Assembly (NCBI GenBank): GCA_023387335.1
Contig: JAEWIF010000028.1
Coordinates: forward strand, 1-55,274
Length of the DNA: 55,274 nucleotides
Reading direction: 5' to 3'
DNA from: Pseudomonadota bacterium
Lineage (GTDB): Bacteria > Pseudomonadota > Gammaproteobacteria > Burkholderiales > Burkholderiaceae_C
Below, in pieces: positions 17,095 to 25,784 of the stretch. Both the position numbers and the translations under genes were made by a program. The notes beneath the pieces are model-generated. The model worked only from the letters and a program-made list of their open reading frames with translations. It was not told the origin of the DNA and did no database searches. How positions within the stretch are numbered: position 1 is the first letter of the stretch; every line of letters starts with the position of its first letter.

Positions 17095-18382
17095 TCGCAA
17101 CGAACAGCTTTTCGAGCGCGCCCGGCGCGTCATCCCCGGCGGCGTCAATTCGCCGGTGCGCGCCTTCCGCGCGGTCGGTGGCACGCCGCGCTTCGTGCAG
17201 CGCGCCCACGGCGCCTACTTCTGGGACGCCGACGGCAAGCGCCACATCGACTACATCGGATCCTGGGGTCCGATGATCCTGGGCCACGGCCACCCGGCGG
17301 TAGTCGAGGCGGTGCAGCGCGCGGTGCAGGACGGCTTCTCCTTCGGCGCGCCGACCGAGCGCGAGATCGAACTGGCCGAGGCCATCGTGCAGGCCATGCC
17401 CGGCCTCGAGATGGTCCGCCTGGTCAGCTCCGGCACCGAGGCGGCGATGAGCGCCATCCGCCTCGCGCGCGGCGCGACGCGGCGCAACAAGCTGGTCAAG
17501 TTCGAGGGCTGCTACCACGGCCATGCCGACGCGCTGCTGGTCAAGGCCGGCTCCGGGCTCGCCACGTTCGGCCACCCGACCAGCGCCGGCGTCCCCGAGG
17601 AAGTCGTGCAGCACACGCTGGTGCTGGAATACAACAACCTGCAGCAGCTGGAGCAGGCGTTCGAGCAGCATGGCCGCGACATCGCCTGCCTGATGATCGA
17701 GCCTATCGCCGGCAACATGAACTTCGTGCGCGCCGACGTTGACTTCATGCGCCGCTGCCGCGAGCTGTGCACGCAGCACGGCGCGATGCTGGTGTTCGAC
17801 GAGGTGATGACGGGTTTCCGCGTCGCGCTCGGCGGCGCCCAGGCGTACTACGCATCCAAGATCCCCGGCTTCGGCCCCGACCTCACGGTGCTGGGCAAGG
17901 TGATCGGCGGCGGCATGCCGCTGGCGGCCTTCGGCGGGCCGCGCGCCACCATGGAGCAACTGGCGCCGCTCGGCCCCGTCTATCAAGCGGGCACGCTCTC
18001 GGGCAACCCGGTCGCCACGGCCTGCGGACTGGCCACGCTGCGCGAGGTGAGCCGCCCCGGCTTCTACGATTCGCTGGCCGCGAAGACGCGCTCATTGATG
18101 GAAGGCCTGGCCGGCGCCGCGCGCTCGGCCGGAGTGCCGTTCAGCGCCGACAGCGAAGGCGGCATGTTCGGCTTCTTCCTGCTGTCCGAGCTGCCGAACA
18201 ACTACGGCCAGGTGATGAAGACCGAAGGCGCGCGCTTCAACAAGCTGTTCCACGGCCTCCTGGACCGTGGCGTGTACATCGCTCCGGCGCTGTACGAGGC
18301 CGGCTTCGTGAGCGCGGCCCACAGCGGGCAGGACATCGAGGAGACGGTGGCGGCGGCGCGCGAGGTGTTCGCCACGCTCTGA
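17078..18382 (+). CDS. hemL: Glutamate-1-semialdehyde 2,1-aminomutase
   Basis: This 434-residue PLP enzyme converts glutamate-1-semialdehyde to 5-aminolevulinate, the haem precursor made by the C5 pathway. Landmarks are RVIPGGVNSPVRAF near the N-terminus, SSGTEAAMSAIRLAR, YHGHADALLV, FDEVMTGFR, and the PLP lysine K274 in LGKVIGGGMP. Length is normal. The ATG at 17078 overlaps the thiD end. It is convergent with purH. Confidence 0.97.
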   Translation: MTPSTDRNEQLFERARRVIPGGVNSPVRAFRAVGGTPRFVQRAHGAYFWDADGKRHIDYIGSWGPMILGHGHPAVVEAVQRAVQDGFSFGAPTEREIELAEAIVQAMPGLEMVRLVSSGTEAAMSAIRLARGATRRNKLVKFEGCYHGHADALLVKAGSGLATFGHPTSAGVPEEVVQHTLVLEYNNLQQLEQAFEQHGRDIACLMIEPIAGNMNFVRADVDFMRRCRELCTQHGAMLVFDEVMTGFRVALGGAQAYYASKIPGFGPDLTVLGKVIGGGMPLAAFGGPRATMEQLAPLGPVYQAGTLSGNPVATACGLATLREVSRPGFYDSLAAKTRSLMEGLAGAARSAGVPFSADSEGGMFGFFLLSELPNNYGQVMKTEGARFNKLFHGLLDRGVYIAPALYEAGFVSAAHSGQDIEETVAAAREVFATL

Positions 18383-18400
18383 GCGCCGCGCCGCGCCGCG

Positions 18401-18420
18401 TTCCGGCCTCAGTGCCGGAA
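18401..18420. other. Hairpin between hemL and purH, spanning the purH stop codon
   Basis: TTCCGGC (18401-18407) and GCCGGAA (18414-18420) form a perfect 7-bp stem with a 6-base loop. It includes the purH stop codon (18411-18409). Neither side has a T-tract, so a terminator role is only possible. Confidence 0.4.
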
Positions 18421-19983
18421 GTGCCGCACCCCGGTGAACACCATCGCCACGCCGCGCTCGTCGGCCGCTGCGATCACCTCCTCGTCGCGCATGCTGCCGC
18501 CCGGCTGAGCCACGCAGGCGGCGCCGGCATCCACTACGACATCCAGCCCGTCGCGGAACGGGAAGAACGCGTCGCTGGCCACCACGCTGCCGGCCAGCGA
18601 CAGGTTGGCGTTGCCGGCCTTGATGCTGGCGATGCGCGCCGAATCGATGCGGCTCATCTGGCCCGCGCCCACGCCCAGCGTCATGCCGTCCTGGCAGAAC
18701 ACGATGGCGTTGGACTTGACGTACTTGGCCACGGTCCAGGCGAACAGCAGGTCCTGCAGCTGTTGCGGGGTCGGCTGCTTCTTCGTGACCACCTTCAGCT
18801 CGGCCAGCGTGAGCTCGCGGTTGTCGGCCGTCTGCATCAGGAGGCCAGAGCCGACGCGCTTGACGTCCATGGCGTTGCGGCCGTTGTCCCAGTCGGTCCG
18901 GCCGCCCGGCGGCAGCGCGATCCGCAGCAGGCGCACGTTGGCCTTGGCCTTGAACACCTCCAGCGCCTCGGGCGAGAACTCGGGCGCCATCAGCACCTCG
19001 ACGAACTGCTTGGACACGGCCTGGGCCGCCGCGCCGTCCAGCGGACGGTTGAAGGCGATGATGCCGCCGAAGGCCGAGGTCGGATCGGTCTTGAACGCCT
19101 TCGAGTAGGCCTCGAGGGGGTCCTTGCCCAGCGCCACGCCGCAGGGGTTGGCGTGCTTGACGATCACGCAGGCGGGCGCCTGGAAGCTCTTGACGCATTC
19201 CCACGCGGCGTCCGCGTCGGCGATGTTGTTGTACGAGAGCTCCTTGCCTTGCAGTTGCCTGGCGGTGACGAGCGAACCCGGTGCCGGATAGAGGTCGCGG
19301 TAGAACGCGGCCTTCTGGTGCGGGTTCTCGCCGTAGCGCAGGTCCTGCACCTTCACGAAGCGGCCGTTGGACTGGCCGCCGAACAGGGCGCGCGTGCCAT
19401 CGTCCTGCAGGCTGGACAGGTAGTCGCTGATCGCGCCGTCGTAGTCGCTGATGCGGTTGAACGCGGCCACGCACAGGGCGAAGCGCGTCTTGTCCGACAG
19501 CTTGTTGCCGTTGGCGCGCAACTCCTCGAGCACCGGGCCGTACTGCGCGGCGTCGGTGAGCACCGCCACGTCCTTCCAGTTCTTGGCCGCGCTGCGCACC
19601 ATGGCCGGGCCGCCGATGTCGATGTTCTCGATGGCGTCTTCCAGCGTGCAGTTGGCCGTGGCGACGGTCTTCTCGAAGGGATACAGGTTCACCACCAGCA
19701 GGTCGATGGTGGCGATGCCGTGGTCCTTGAGCGCCTGCACGTGCTCGGGCACGTCGCGTCGCGCCAGCAGGCCGCCGTGCACCTTGGGATGCAGCGTCTT
19801 GACGCGGCCGTCGAGCATCTCGGGAAAGCCGGTGACCTCGGCGACCTCGGTGACCGGCAGGCCTTCGTTGGCGAGCAGCCTGGCGGTGCCGCCGGTGGAG
19901 ATCAGGCGCACGCCCAGCGCGTGCAGCCCGCGGGCGAGGTCCACGATCCCGGTCTTGTCCGAGACGGAAAGGAGTGCGTTCAT
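18409..19983 (-). CDS. purH: Bifunctional AICAR formyltransferase / IMP cyclohydrolase
   Basis: This 524-residue enzyme catalyses the last two steps of purine synthesis. The N-terminal IMP cyclohydrolase domain (about 1-200) begins NALLSVSDKTGIVDLAR and contains STGGTA and GRVKTLHPKVHGG. The C-terminal transformylase domain contains LRYGENPHQKAAFY, KHANPCGVA and SDAFFPFRDG. Its start lies 37 bases after the fis stop, so it may be read with dusB-fis. Confidence 0.97.
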   Translation of the reverse strand: MNALLSVSDKTGIVDLARGLHALGVRLISTGGTARLLANEGLPVTEVAEVTGFPEMLDGRVKTLHPKVHGGLLARRDVPEHVQALKDHGIATIDLLVVNLYPFEKTVATANCTLEDAIENIDIGGPAMVRSAAKNWKDVAVLTDAAQYGPVLEELRANGNKLSDKTRFALCVAAFNRISDYDGAISDYLSSLQDDGTRALFGGQSNGRFVKVQDLRYGENPHQKAAFYRDLYPAPGSLVTARQLQGKELSYNNIADADAAWECVKSFQAPACVIVKHANPCGVALGKDPLEAYSKAFKTDPTSAFGGIIAFNRPLDGAAAQAVSKQFVEVLMAPEFSPEALEVFKAKANVRLLRIALPPGGRTDWDNGRNAMDVKRVGSGLLMQTADNRELTLAELKVVTKKQPTPQQLQDLLFAWTVAKYVKSNAIVFCQDGMTLGVGAGQMSRIDSARIASIKAGNANLSLAGSVVASDAFFPFRDGLDVVVDAGAACVAQPGGSMRDEEVIAAADERGVAMVFTGVRHFRH

Positions 19984-20020
19984 GGTGTGGGGGCCAGGGC
20001 CCGTTCGAAAAGGAAAGGAT

Positions 20021-20257
20021 CTACTTGAGCAGCTTGTGCTCGACCAGCTTCTTGCGCAGGGTGTTGCGGTTCAGGCCCAGCCATTCGGCGGCGCGCGACT
20101 GGTTCTGGTCGGCCTTGGCCATCACCACCTCCAGCAGCGGCTTCTCGACCACCTTGACCAGCATCTCGTACAGGCCCCCCGGCTCCGTGCCGCGCAGGTC
20201 CCGGAAGTAGCCCTCCAGGCTGGTGCGCACGCACTCCTCTATGTGTTTCTTGCTCAT
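20021..20257 (-). CDS. fis: Fis-family nucleoid/DNA-binding protein
   Basis: This 78-residue protein matches the Fis family. Its C-terminal helix-turn-helix reads NQSRAAEWLGLNRNTLRKKL, typical of Fis and of NtrC-type DNA-binding domains. Fis bends DNA and influences rRNA and recombination promoters in enterics. The ATG at 20257 overlaps the dusB stop by four bases, reproducing the dusB-fis operon known in gammaproteobacteria. The length is somewhat shorter than the 98 residues of E. coli Fis, as usual in betaproteobacteria. Confidence 0.93.
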   Translation of the reverse strand: MSKKHIEECVRTSLEGYFRDLRGTEPGGLYEMLVKVVEKPLLEVVMAKADQNQSRAAEWLGLNRNTLRKKLVEHKLLK

Positions 20258-21294
20258 GCTTCCTGTCGCGACTTCTCTTCTTGGTCCTGCTCCCCCGCCG
20301 CCGGCATCCGGTCGCCCCGGACGGCCAGCTCGTCGAAGAACGCGCCTACGGCGCGCAGCTGCTCTTCGCAGTCCTCGATGGCGTTCATGTGGTCGCGAAA
20401 TTCCCTGGCGCCCGGCAGTCCGCGGACATACCAGGCGATGTGCTTGCGCGCGCTGCGCACGCCGGTGTACTCGCCGTACAGGCCGTAGTGGTCTTCCAGG
20501 TGCGCCAGCAGCAGGCGCCGCACCTCGGCCACCAGCGGCGGCGCGAGCAGCTCGCCGGTGGCGAGGAAGTGCGCCACCTCGCGGAAGATCCACGGCCGGC
20601 CCTGCGCCGCGCGGCCGATCATCACGGCGTCGGCGCCGGTGAGCGCCAGCACCTCGCGCGCCTTGTGCGGCGAATCGATGTCGCCGTTGGCCACCACGGG
20701 AACGCGCACCGCGTCCTTGACGGCGGCGACGGTGTCGTATTCGGCGAAGCCCTTGTAGCCCTGCTCGCGCGTGCGGCCGTGCACCGTCAGCATCCCGATG
20801 CCGACCGACTCGAAACCGCGCGCCAGCCGCACGGCGTTGCGGTGCTCGGCGTCCCAGCCCGTGCGCATCTTCAGCGTGACCGGCACGCCGCGCGCCTGCC
20901 CCACGCGCACCACCGCCTCGGCGATGGACAGGGCCAGCGGCTCGTCCTGCATCAGGGCCGATCCGGCCCACTTGTTGCAGACCTTCTTGGCCGGGCAGCC
21001 CATGTTGATGTCGATGATCTGGGCGCCGCGATCGATGTTGTAGGCCGCGGCCTCGGCCATCATGGCCGCGTCGGTGCCCGCGATCTGCACCGCCACCGGG
21101 CCCGGTTCGCCTTCATGGTTGGCGCGGCGCGAGGTCTTCAGGCTGTCCCAGAGCTCGCGGCGCGAGGTGACCATCTCGCTGACCGCGTAGCCGGCGCCCA
21201 GCTTTCGGCACAGCTGCCGGAAGGGCCGGTCGGTCACGCCCGCCATCGGCGCCACGAACAGGTTGTTCGCCAGGACGTAAGGGCCGATGTGCAT
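20254..21294 (-). CDS. dusB: tRNA-dihydrouridine synthase B
   Basis: This 346-residue flavoprotein reduces specific uridines in the tRNA D-loop. Landmarks are VAPMAGVTDRPFRQL at about 14-28, INMGCPAKKVC with the catalytic Cys at 100, MRTGWD, HGRTREQGYKG and GADAVMIGRAAQG. I chose the ATG at 21294 (MHIGPYVLANN) because it is the usual N-terminus of this family; in-frame extensions upstream overlap the 5' region of the divergent yqaA-like gene. Its stop overlaps the fis start. Confidence 0.94.
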   Translation of the reverse strand: MHIGPYVLANNLFVAPMAGVTDRPFRQLCRKLGAGYAVSEMVTSRRELWDSLKTSRRANHEGEPGPVAVQIAGTDAAMMAEAAAYNIDRGAQIIDINMGCPAKKVCNKWAGSALMQDEPLALSIAEAVVRVGQARGVPVTLKMRTGWDAEHRNAVRLARGFESVGIGMLTVHGRTREQGYKGFAEYDTVAAVKDAVRVPVVANGDIDSPHKAREVLALTGADAVMIGRAAQGRPWIFREVAHFLATGELLAPPLVAEVRRLLLAHLEDHYGLYGEYTGVRSARKHIAWYVRGLPGAREFRDHMNAIEDCEEQLRAVGAFFDELAVRGDRMPAAGEQDQEEKSRQEA

Positions 21295-21413
21295 GGGGGA
21301 AAGCGGGACGGTGCTGCTGAAAAATGAGGCATGCATTGTAGGCCCCGCGCCTGACGCGACCTGGCGCGGCGCGACTGCGTATGCGCCTACAGGTTCGGGC
21401 GGCTTGACTGGCT

Positions 21414-21419
21414 TAACAT
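21414..21419 (+). promoter_or_regulatory. Candidate -10 element before the yqaA-like gene
   Basis: TAACAT ends 8 bases before the ATG at 21428, with no Shine-Dalgarno sequence between. This would give a leaderless or nearly leaderless mRNA. No clear -35 is visible. Confidence 0.3.
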
Positions 21420-21427
21420 CCGCGCGC

Positions 21428-21919
21428 ATGCAAGAGTGGCTCGAGTCCCTGCTGGCGCTGTTGGCGCTTCCGCGCTTCGGGCTTTCCACCCTCTTCATCG
21501 TCGCCTTCGTCTCGGCCACGCTGCTGCCGCTCGGCTCCGAGCCCGCGCTGTTCGGTCTGCTCAAGCTCAACCCCGAACTCTTCTGGCCCGCCATCCTGGT
21601 GGCCACCGCCGGCAACACCCTGGGCGGCATGGTCGACTGGTGGATGGGTTACGGCGCGCACCAGGTCGTGGACAAGTGGGGCCACTCGCGCACGCACGTG
21701 AAGGCGATCGAGTGGCTGGAGAAGCTCGGGCCCAAGGCCTGCCTCTTCTCTTTCCTGCCGGTGGTGGGCGACCCGCTGTGCGCGGTGGCCGGCTGGCTGC
21801 GCCTGCCGTTCTGGCCGTGCGCGGGGTGGATGCTGGTCGGGAAGTTCCTGCGCTACGTCGTGATGACGATCGCGCTGCTGGAGATGTTCCCCGGGGGCAT
21901 CCCGGGGTTCAGGCACTAG
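21428..21919 (+). CDS. YqaA family inner-membrane protein (SNARE-associated/DedA-like fold)
   Basis: This 163-residue protein has hydrophobic segments at about 14-33, 44-62, and in the C-terminal half, and resembles the YqaA branch of the DedA/VTT superfamily. Conserved features include the Glu-containing LPLGSEPALFGLL, GNTLGGMVDWWMGY, and FLPVVGDPLCAVAGWLRLPFW. Related DedA proteins move or flip lipids and depend on membrane potential, but the function of YqaA is not established. I chose the ATG at 21428 because the frame upstream is antisense to the dusB start. It is convergent with ychF, and the two genes share a CTAG at their stops. Confidence 0.85.
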   Translation: MQEWLESLLALLALPRFGLSTLFIVAFVSATLLPLGSEPALFGLLKLNPELFWPAILVATAGNTLGGMVDWWMGYGAHQVVDKWGHSRTHVKAIEWLEKLGPKACLFSFLPVVGDPLCAVAGWLRLPFWPCAGWMLVGKFLRYVVMTIALLEMFPGGIPGFRH

Positions 21920-23010
21920 ACGTTGAACAGGAAGTTCATCACGTCGCCGTCCTTGACGACGTACTCCTTGCCTTCGCTGCGCATCTTCCCCGCGTCCTTG
22001 GCGCCCTGCTCGCCCTTGAACTTGATGTAGTCGTCGAAAGCGATGGTCTGGGCGCGGATGAAGCCGCGCTCGAAGTCGGTGTGGATCACGCCCGCGGCCT
22101 GCGGCGCGGTGGCGCCGATGCGCACGGTCCAGGCGCGCACTTCCTTCTCGCCGGCGGTGAAGTAGGTCTGCAGCCCGAGCAGCCGGAAGGCCGCGCGGAT
22201 CAGGCGGTTCAGGCCCGGCTCCTCCTGGCCGATCTCGGACAGGAACATCTGCTTGTCCTCGTCGCTCATGTCGGCCATCTCGGATTCGATCTTGGCGCAG
22301 ATGGCGACCACGGGCGCGTTCTGCGAGTCCGCGTATTCCTTCAGCCGATCGAGGTACGGGTTGTTCTCGAAGCCGCTCTCGTCGACGTTGGCCACGAACA
22401 TCGCCGGCTTGGCGGTGATCAGGAACAGCTGCTTGAGCAGCGCCTGTTCCTCGTCGTTGAACTGCAGCGTGCGCACCGGCTTGCCTTCGTTCAGCGCGGC
22501 CTGCAGGCGCGTGAGCAGCGACACCAGCTTGGCGGCCTCCTTGTCGTTCCCCGACTTGGCGGCCTTGGTGTAGCGCGCGAGGCTCTTCTCCACCGTGCCC
22601 AGGTCGGCCAGGCACAGCTCGGTCTGGATCACCTCGATGTCGGAGACCGGGTCCACCTTGCCGGCGACGTGGATGACGTTCGGGTCGTCGAAGCAGCGCA
22701 CCACGTTGACCACCGCGTCGGTCTCGCGGATGTGGGCCAGGAACTGGTTGCCCAGGCCCTCGCCTTTGCTGGCTCCAGCCACTAGGCCCGCGATGTCGAC
22801 GAACTCTACAATGGCCGGAACGATGCGCTCCGGCTTGACGATGTCGGACAGTTGCGACAGCCGCGGGTCAGGCAGCTCCACGATGCCGACGTTCGGCTCG
22901 ATGGTGCAGAAGGGGTAGTTTTCGGCGGCGATCCCCGCCTTGGTCAGGGCATTGAACAGGGTCGATTTGCCCACATTGGGCAGGCCCACGATGCCGCACT
23001 TCAAGCTCAT
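21916..23010 (-). CDS. ychF: Ribosome-binding ATPase/GTPase YchF
   Basis: This 364-residue Obg-family P-loop NTPase has G1 GLPNVGKST at 8-16, G3 DIAGLV, the YchF-specific NVDE replacing the usual NKxD, and a C-terminal TGS domain with TGEKEVRAWT-like and VIHTDFERGFIRA segments. Family members hydrolyse ATP and bind ribosomes, with links to oxidative-stress tolerance. Length is exactly that of the family. The ATG at 23010 is 31 bases from the divergent sensor gene. Confidence 0.96.
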   Translation of the reverse strand: MSLKCGIVGLPNVGKSTLFNALTKAGIAAENYPFCTIEPNVGIVELPDPRLSQLSDIVKPERIVPAIVEFVDIAGLVAGASKGEGLGNQFLAHIRETDAVVNVVRCFDDPNVIHVAGKVDPVSDIEVIQTELCLADLGTVEKSLARYTKAAKSGNDKEAAKLVSLLTRLQAALNEGKPVRTLQFNDEEQALLKQLFLITAKPAMFVANVDESGFENNPYLDRLKEYADSQNAPVVAICAKIESEMADMSDEDKQMFLSEIGQEEPGLNRLIRAAFRLLGLQTYFTAGEKEVRAWTVRIGATAPQAAGVIHTDFERGFIRAQTIAFDDYIKFKGEQGAKDAGKMRSEGKEYVVKDGDVMNFLFNV

Positions 23011-23041
23011 GACAGTTCCAGACAGACAAGCGGGAAAGTGT

Positions 23042-24850
23042 ATGCCATGGGCCCTGCCGGCCCGGGCGCTGCTCCTCGCCGCGCTGCTCCTGCTGGCGGG
23101 CGCCGCGCTGGCGCAGTCGCTGCCGCAGCGCGCGGGCACCGTACTGCTCGGGGACGGCGCGGGCAGCGTGCCCGCCGAGCCGTTCGCCCAGGTCTGGTTC
23201 GACGAAAGTGGCACCGCCACGCTGGACGAAGTGCTGCAGAAAGGCGCGGCGTTCTCCCCGGACGCGCGCGAGATCGTCCACCCGCTGCGACCCGGCACGG
23301 CGCTGTGGCTGAAGTTCCGCCTCCAGCGCGCCGAGGGCAGCCGCCAGCAGTGGCTGCTGGTGTTCCCCAATCCGCTGATCGACCAGGTCGACCTCTGGCA
23401 GCGCGACGACCGCGGCCGCTGGCGCTCGCAGTCCGCCGGCGACACCGTGGCCGTCGACCGCTGGCCGGAGCCGGGCCGTTACCCGGTGTTCCGGCTCGAC
23501 CTGCCCGGCGGCCATGCCCGCGACGTGTACGTGCAGGTGCGCGGGGCGGTGCCGGCCAGCGTGCCGCTGCGCCTCACCACCGACGTCGCCCACAGCCAGC
23601 AGCAGCAGGTGGAATACCTCGGGCTGGGGCTGGCGACCGGGGCGCTGCTCCTGCTGCTCACCGCCTGCCTGGCCCAGAGCTGGGTCTATCGCGACCGCAC
23701 CTACGCCTGGTACGCGGGCTACGCCGCCCTCAGCGTGCTGTGCGTGCAGTCGTACACCGGCGTGGCGGCCCACCTGCTCTGGCCGTTCGCCGGCGCATGG
23801 GCGGACGCGGGAACGGGCTGCCTGGCCGCCCTGGCCGCCGGCGCGGCCATCCTGTTCGTGCGCAAGCTCACCGGCCTGCAGGCGCGCTACCGCCGGCTGG
23901 ACCGGCTGGCGCTGCTGGCCGGCTGGGCGGGCGTTCCGCTGGCCCTGTTCTACCTGTTCTTCGAACGCAAGCTCGCGCTCGACATCCTGGCCGCCTACCT
24001 TTTCGGCACCACGCTCCTGAACATGGGTGTGGCGGCGTACTGCTGGCGGCGCGGCGACCTGGTCGGCATGTGGGTGCTGATCGCCTACGCGCCGCTCACC
24101 GCCGCGGTGCTGGCCGCCATGCTGCGCCTGCTGGGCTGGCTGCCGACGTCGTTCTTCACGCAGTACGCGGTGGTCGTGGCCATGATCCTGGAGGTGCCGC
24201 TGCAGCTGCTGGCGCTGTCCATCCGCTCGCGCGACCGCCACGGCGCGCAGATCCGCGAGCAGGCCCTGGCCAGCCAGGATGCGCTCACCGGCCTCCTGTC
24301 GCAGCACCTGTTCCACGACCAGCTGCGGCAGGTCGTCGCGCGCTTCAACCGCGACCGCGACGACGCCGCCATCGTCTTCATCGACCTGGCCAACCACGCA
24401 CGCATCAAGACCCATTTCGGACAGGCGGTCGCCGAACAGAGCCTGCTGCGCAGCGTGATCAAGCTGCGCAAGCTGGTGCGCGACGTGGACACGGTCGCCC
24501 GCATCGGCGAGGCGCGCTTCGCGCTCATCATGGAAGGCGTGCGTTCGCGCGCCGTCATCAGCGACCGCGCCGCGCGCCTCATCGCCCAGGGACTGATGCC
24601 CGTGCCGGGCCTCAAGCCCGAGATCACCCTGCAGTTCCACGTGGCCGCCGTGCTGCTGTGCGAGCACGCGGTGGACTCGTCGGACCTCGCGCAATCGCTC
24701 GACGCGCTGCTCGCCTCCATGTCCTCGCGCACGCGGCGGCCGATCCGCTTCCTGGAGCCGCCGCAGACGCAGCCGGCGCCGCTGGAGGAAACGGCGAGTT
24801 CCGGCGCGGACAGCACGATGCCGCCGCGGCAGCTCTTGCGGCGCGCCTGA
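23042..24850 (+). CDS. Membrane sensor: 7TMR-DISM extracellular and 7-TM domains with a degenerate GGDEF domain
   Basis: This 602-residue protein has a signal peptide ending near AGAALA|Q, a periplasmic 7TMR-DISMED2-type beta domain (about 30-190, containing GTALWLKFRL and NPLIDQVDLWQ), seven membrane helices (about 200-400), and a cytoplasmic GGDEF-type domain beginning DALTGLLSQHLFHDQL. The catalytic GG(D/E)EF loop is replaced by GEARF (489-493), so diguanylate cyclase activity is not expected. It may act as a c-di-GMP or GTP-binding receptor, or as a partner of another protein. I chose the ATG at 23042 because GGGAAAG lies just upstream. It is divergent from ychF and the ligand is unknown. 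Confidence 0.85.
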   Translation: MPWALPARALLLAALLLLAGAALAQSLPQRAGTVLLGDGAGSVPAEPFAQVWFDESGTATLDEVLQKGAAFSPDAREIVHPLRPGTALWLKFRLQRAEGSRQQWLLVFPNPLIDQVDLWQRDDRGRWRSQSAGDTVAVDRWPEPGRYPVFRLDLPGGHARDVYVQVRGAVPASVPLRLTTDVAHSQQQQVEYLGLGLATGALLLLLTACLAQSWVYRDRTYAWYAGYAALSVLCVQSYTGVAAHLLWPFAGAWADAGTGCLAALAAGAAILFVRKLTGLQARYRRLDRLALLAGWAGVPLALFYLFFERKLALDILAAYLFGTTLLNMGVAAYCWRRGDLVGMWVLIAYAPLTAAVLAAMLRLLGWLPTSFFTQYAVVVAMILEVPLQLLALSIRSRDRHGAQIREQALASQDALTGLLSQHLFHDQLRQVVARFNRDRDDAAIVFIDLANHARIKTHFGQAVAEQSLLRSVIKLRKLVRDVDTVARIGEARFALIMEGVRSRAVISDRAARLIAQGLMPVPGLKPEITLQFHVAAVLLCEHAVDSSDLAQSLDALLASMSSRTRRPIRFLEPPQTQPAPLEETASSGADSTMPPRQLLRRA

Positions 24851-24868
24851 GCGCGCCGCCCTCTCGAC

Positions 24869-25750
24869 TCAATCGAATTTCCAGTTGCCGGTCACCGGCT
24901 GGCCGACGCGCAGCACCGCGTCCTCGCCTTCCAGCACGATCGCGTTCATCGCGAAGGTGACGGCGCCGTCCAGGCGCGCGTCCTGCCGGTACGACTGCAG
25001 CGTGTCGCCCACCGGCCGCGCGTTGCGCTCGCCGGTCTGCGGATCCACGTCGGGGATGGAGCAGCGCGCGCAGGGCTTGACGAGCCTGAGCACCGCCGCC
25101 GGCTCCGAACCGATCCGCAGCTCCTCGACGCGGTCCTCGTCGTGCGCCTCCAGGTCGTCCAGCACGATGTTCGGCCGGAAACGCTCGATCCCCACCGGCG
25201 CCTGGCCGGCTTTCACCAGCCGCTCGTTCAGGCCGGCCAGCGACGCGGCGCTGGCCACCAGCACGGGAAAGCCGTCGGCGAACTGGTTGGGCGCCTCGAT
25301 GCCGCCCGTCCACTTCAGGTCCGACAGGCGCCGGTGGTCGGGATCGAACCGCACCAGCCGCGCCGGCTGGCCGAGGAAGTCGGTGAACCACTGGGCCGCC
25401 ACCGCGCCCATGTCGTAGGCCGGCACCTCGTCGTTCCACACGCGAACCCGCGTCGGCTCCTCCACCGCGTCGATGGCCAGGTGCAGCGCCAGCATGCCGG
25501 GCGCGCGCAGCACCACCTCGGTGAGCTTGAGCTGGACCTTGATCAGCGCCATGCGCGGCAGTTGGCGCTGGCTCAGGAATTCACCGTTGGCGTCCACCAC
25601 CATCCAGGCACGGTCCAGGTCCAGGCCGGTGGACGTGAGCACGGCCTCGGTCACCTCGACGCCGGCGCAGGACTTCACCGGGTAGACGAACAGTCGCGCG
25701 ATGCGGCCGGACAGGCCTTCGGAAGGGGACGTGGGCGTGGCGGAACTCAT
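24869..25750 (-). CDS. MOSC domain protein (YcbX-like, molybdenum cofactor sulfurase C-terminal fold)
   Basis: This 293-residue protein has the MOSC N-terminal beta-barrel (ARLFVYPVKSCAGVEVTEA, DRAWMVVD) followed by the MOSC domain with FRPNIVLDD and the Cys motif KPCARCSIPDVD. Proteins of this type bind molybdenum cofactor and include YcbX, which detoxifies N-hydroxylated bases together with a flavin reductase. No ferredoxin domain is fused here, so an outside electron donor would be needed. It is divergent from the FAD monooxygenase with a 34-base gap. Confidence 0.88.
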   Translation of the reverse strand: MSSATPTSPSEGLSGRIARLFVYPVKSCAGVEVTEAVLTSTGLDLDRAWMVVDANGEFLSQRQLPRMALIKVQLKLTEVVLRAPGMLALHLAIDAVEEPTRVRVWNDEVPAYDMGAVAAQWFTDFLGQPARLVRFDPDHRRLSDLKWTGGIEAPNQFADGFPVLVASAASLAGLNERLVKAGQAPVGIERFRPNIVLDDLEAHDEDRVEELRIGSEPAAVLRLVKPCARCSIPDVDPQTGERNARPVGDTLQSYRQDARLDGAVTFAMNAIVLEGEDAVLRVGQPVTGNWKFD

Positions 25751-25772
25751 CTGGCCGATTGTGCCCGCCTCC

Positions 25773-25778
25773 TACAAT
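25773..25778 (+). promoter_or_regulatory. Candidate -10 element of the FAD-monooxygenase/dsbC operon
   Basis: TACAAT ends 6 bases before the ATG at 25785, with no ribosome binding site between. If used, the mRNA would start at the start codon. The -35 region is weak. Confidence 0.4.
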
Positions 25779-25784
25779 CGACCG

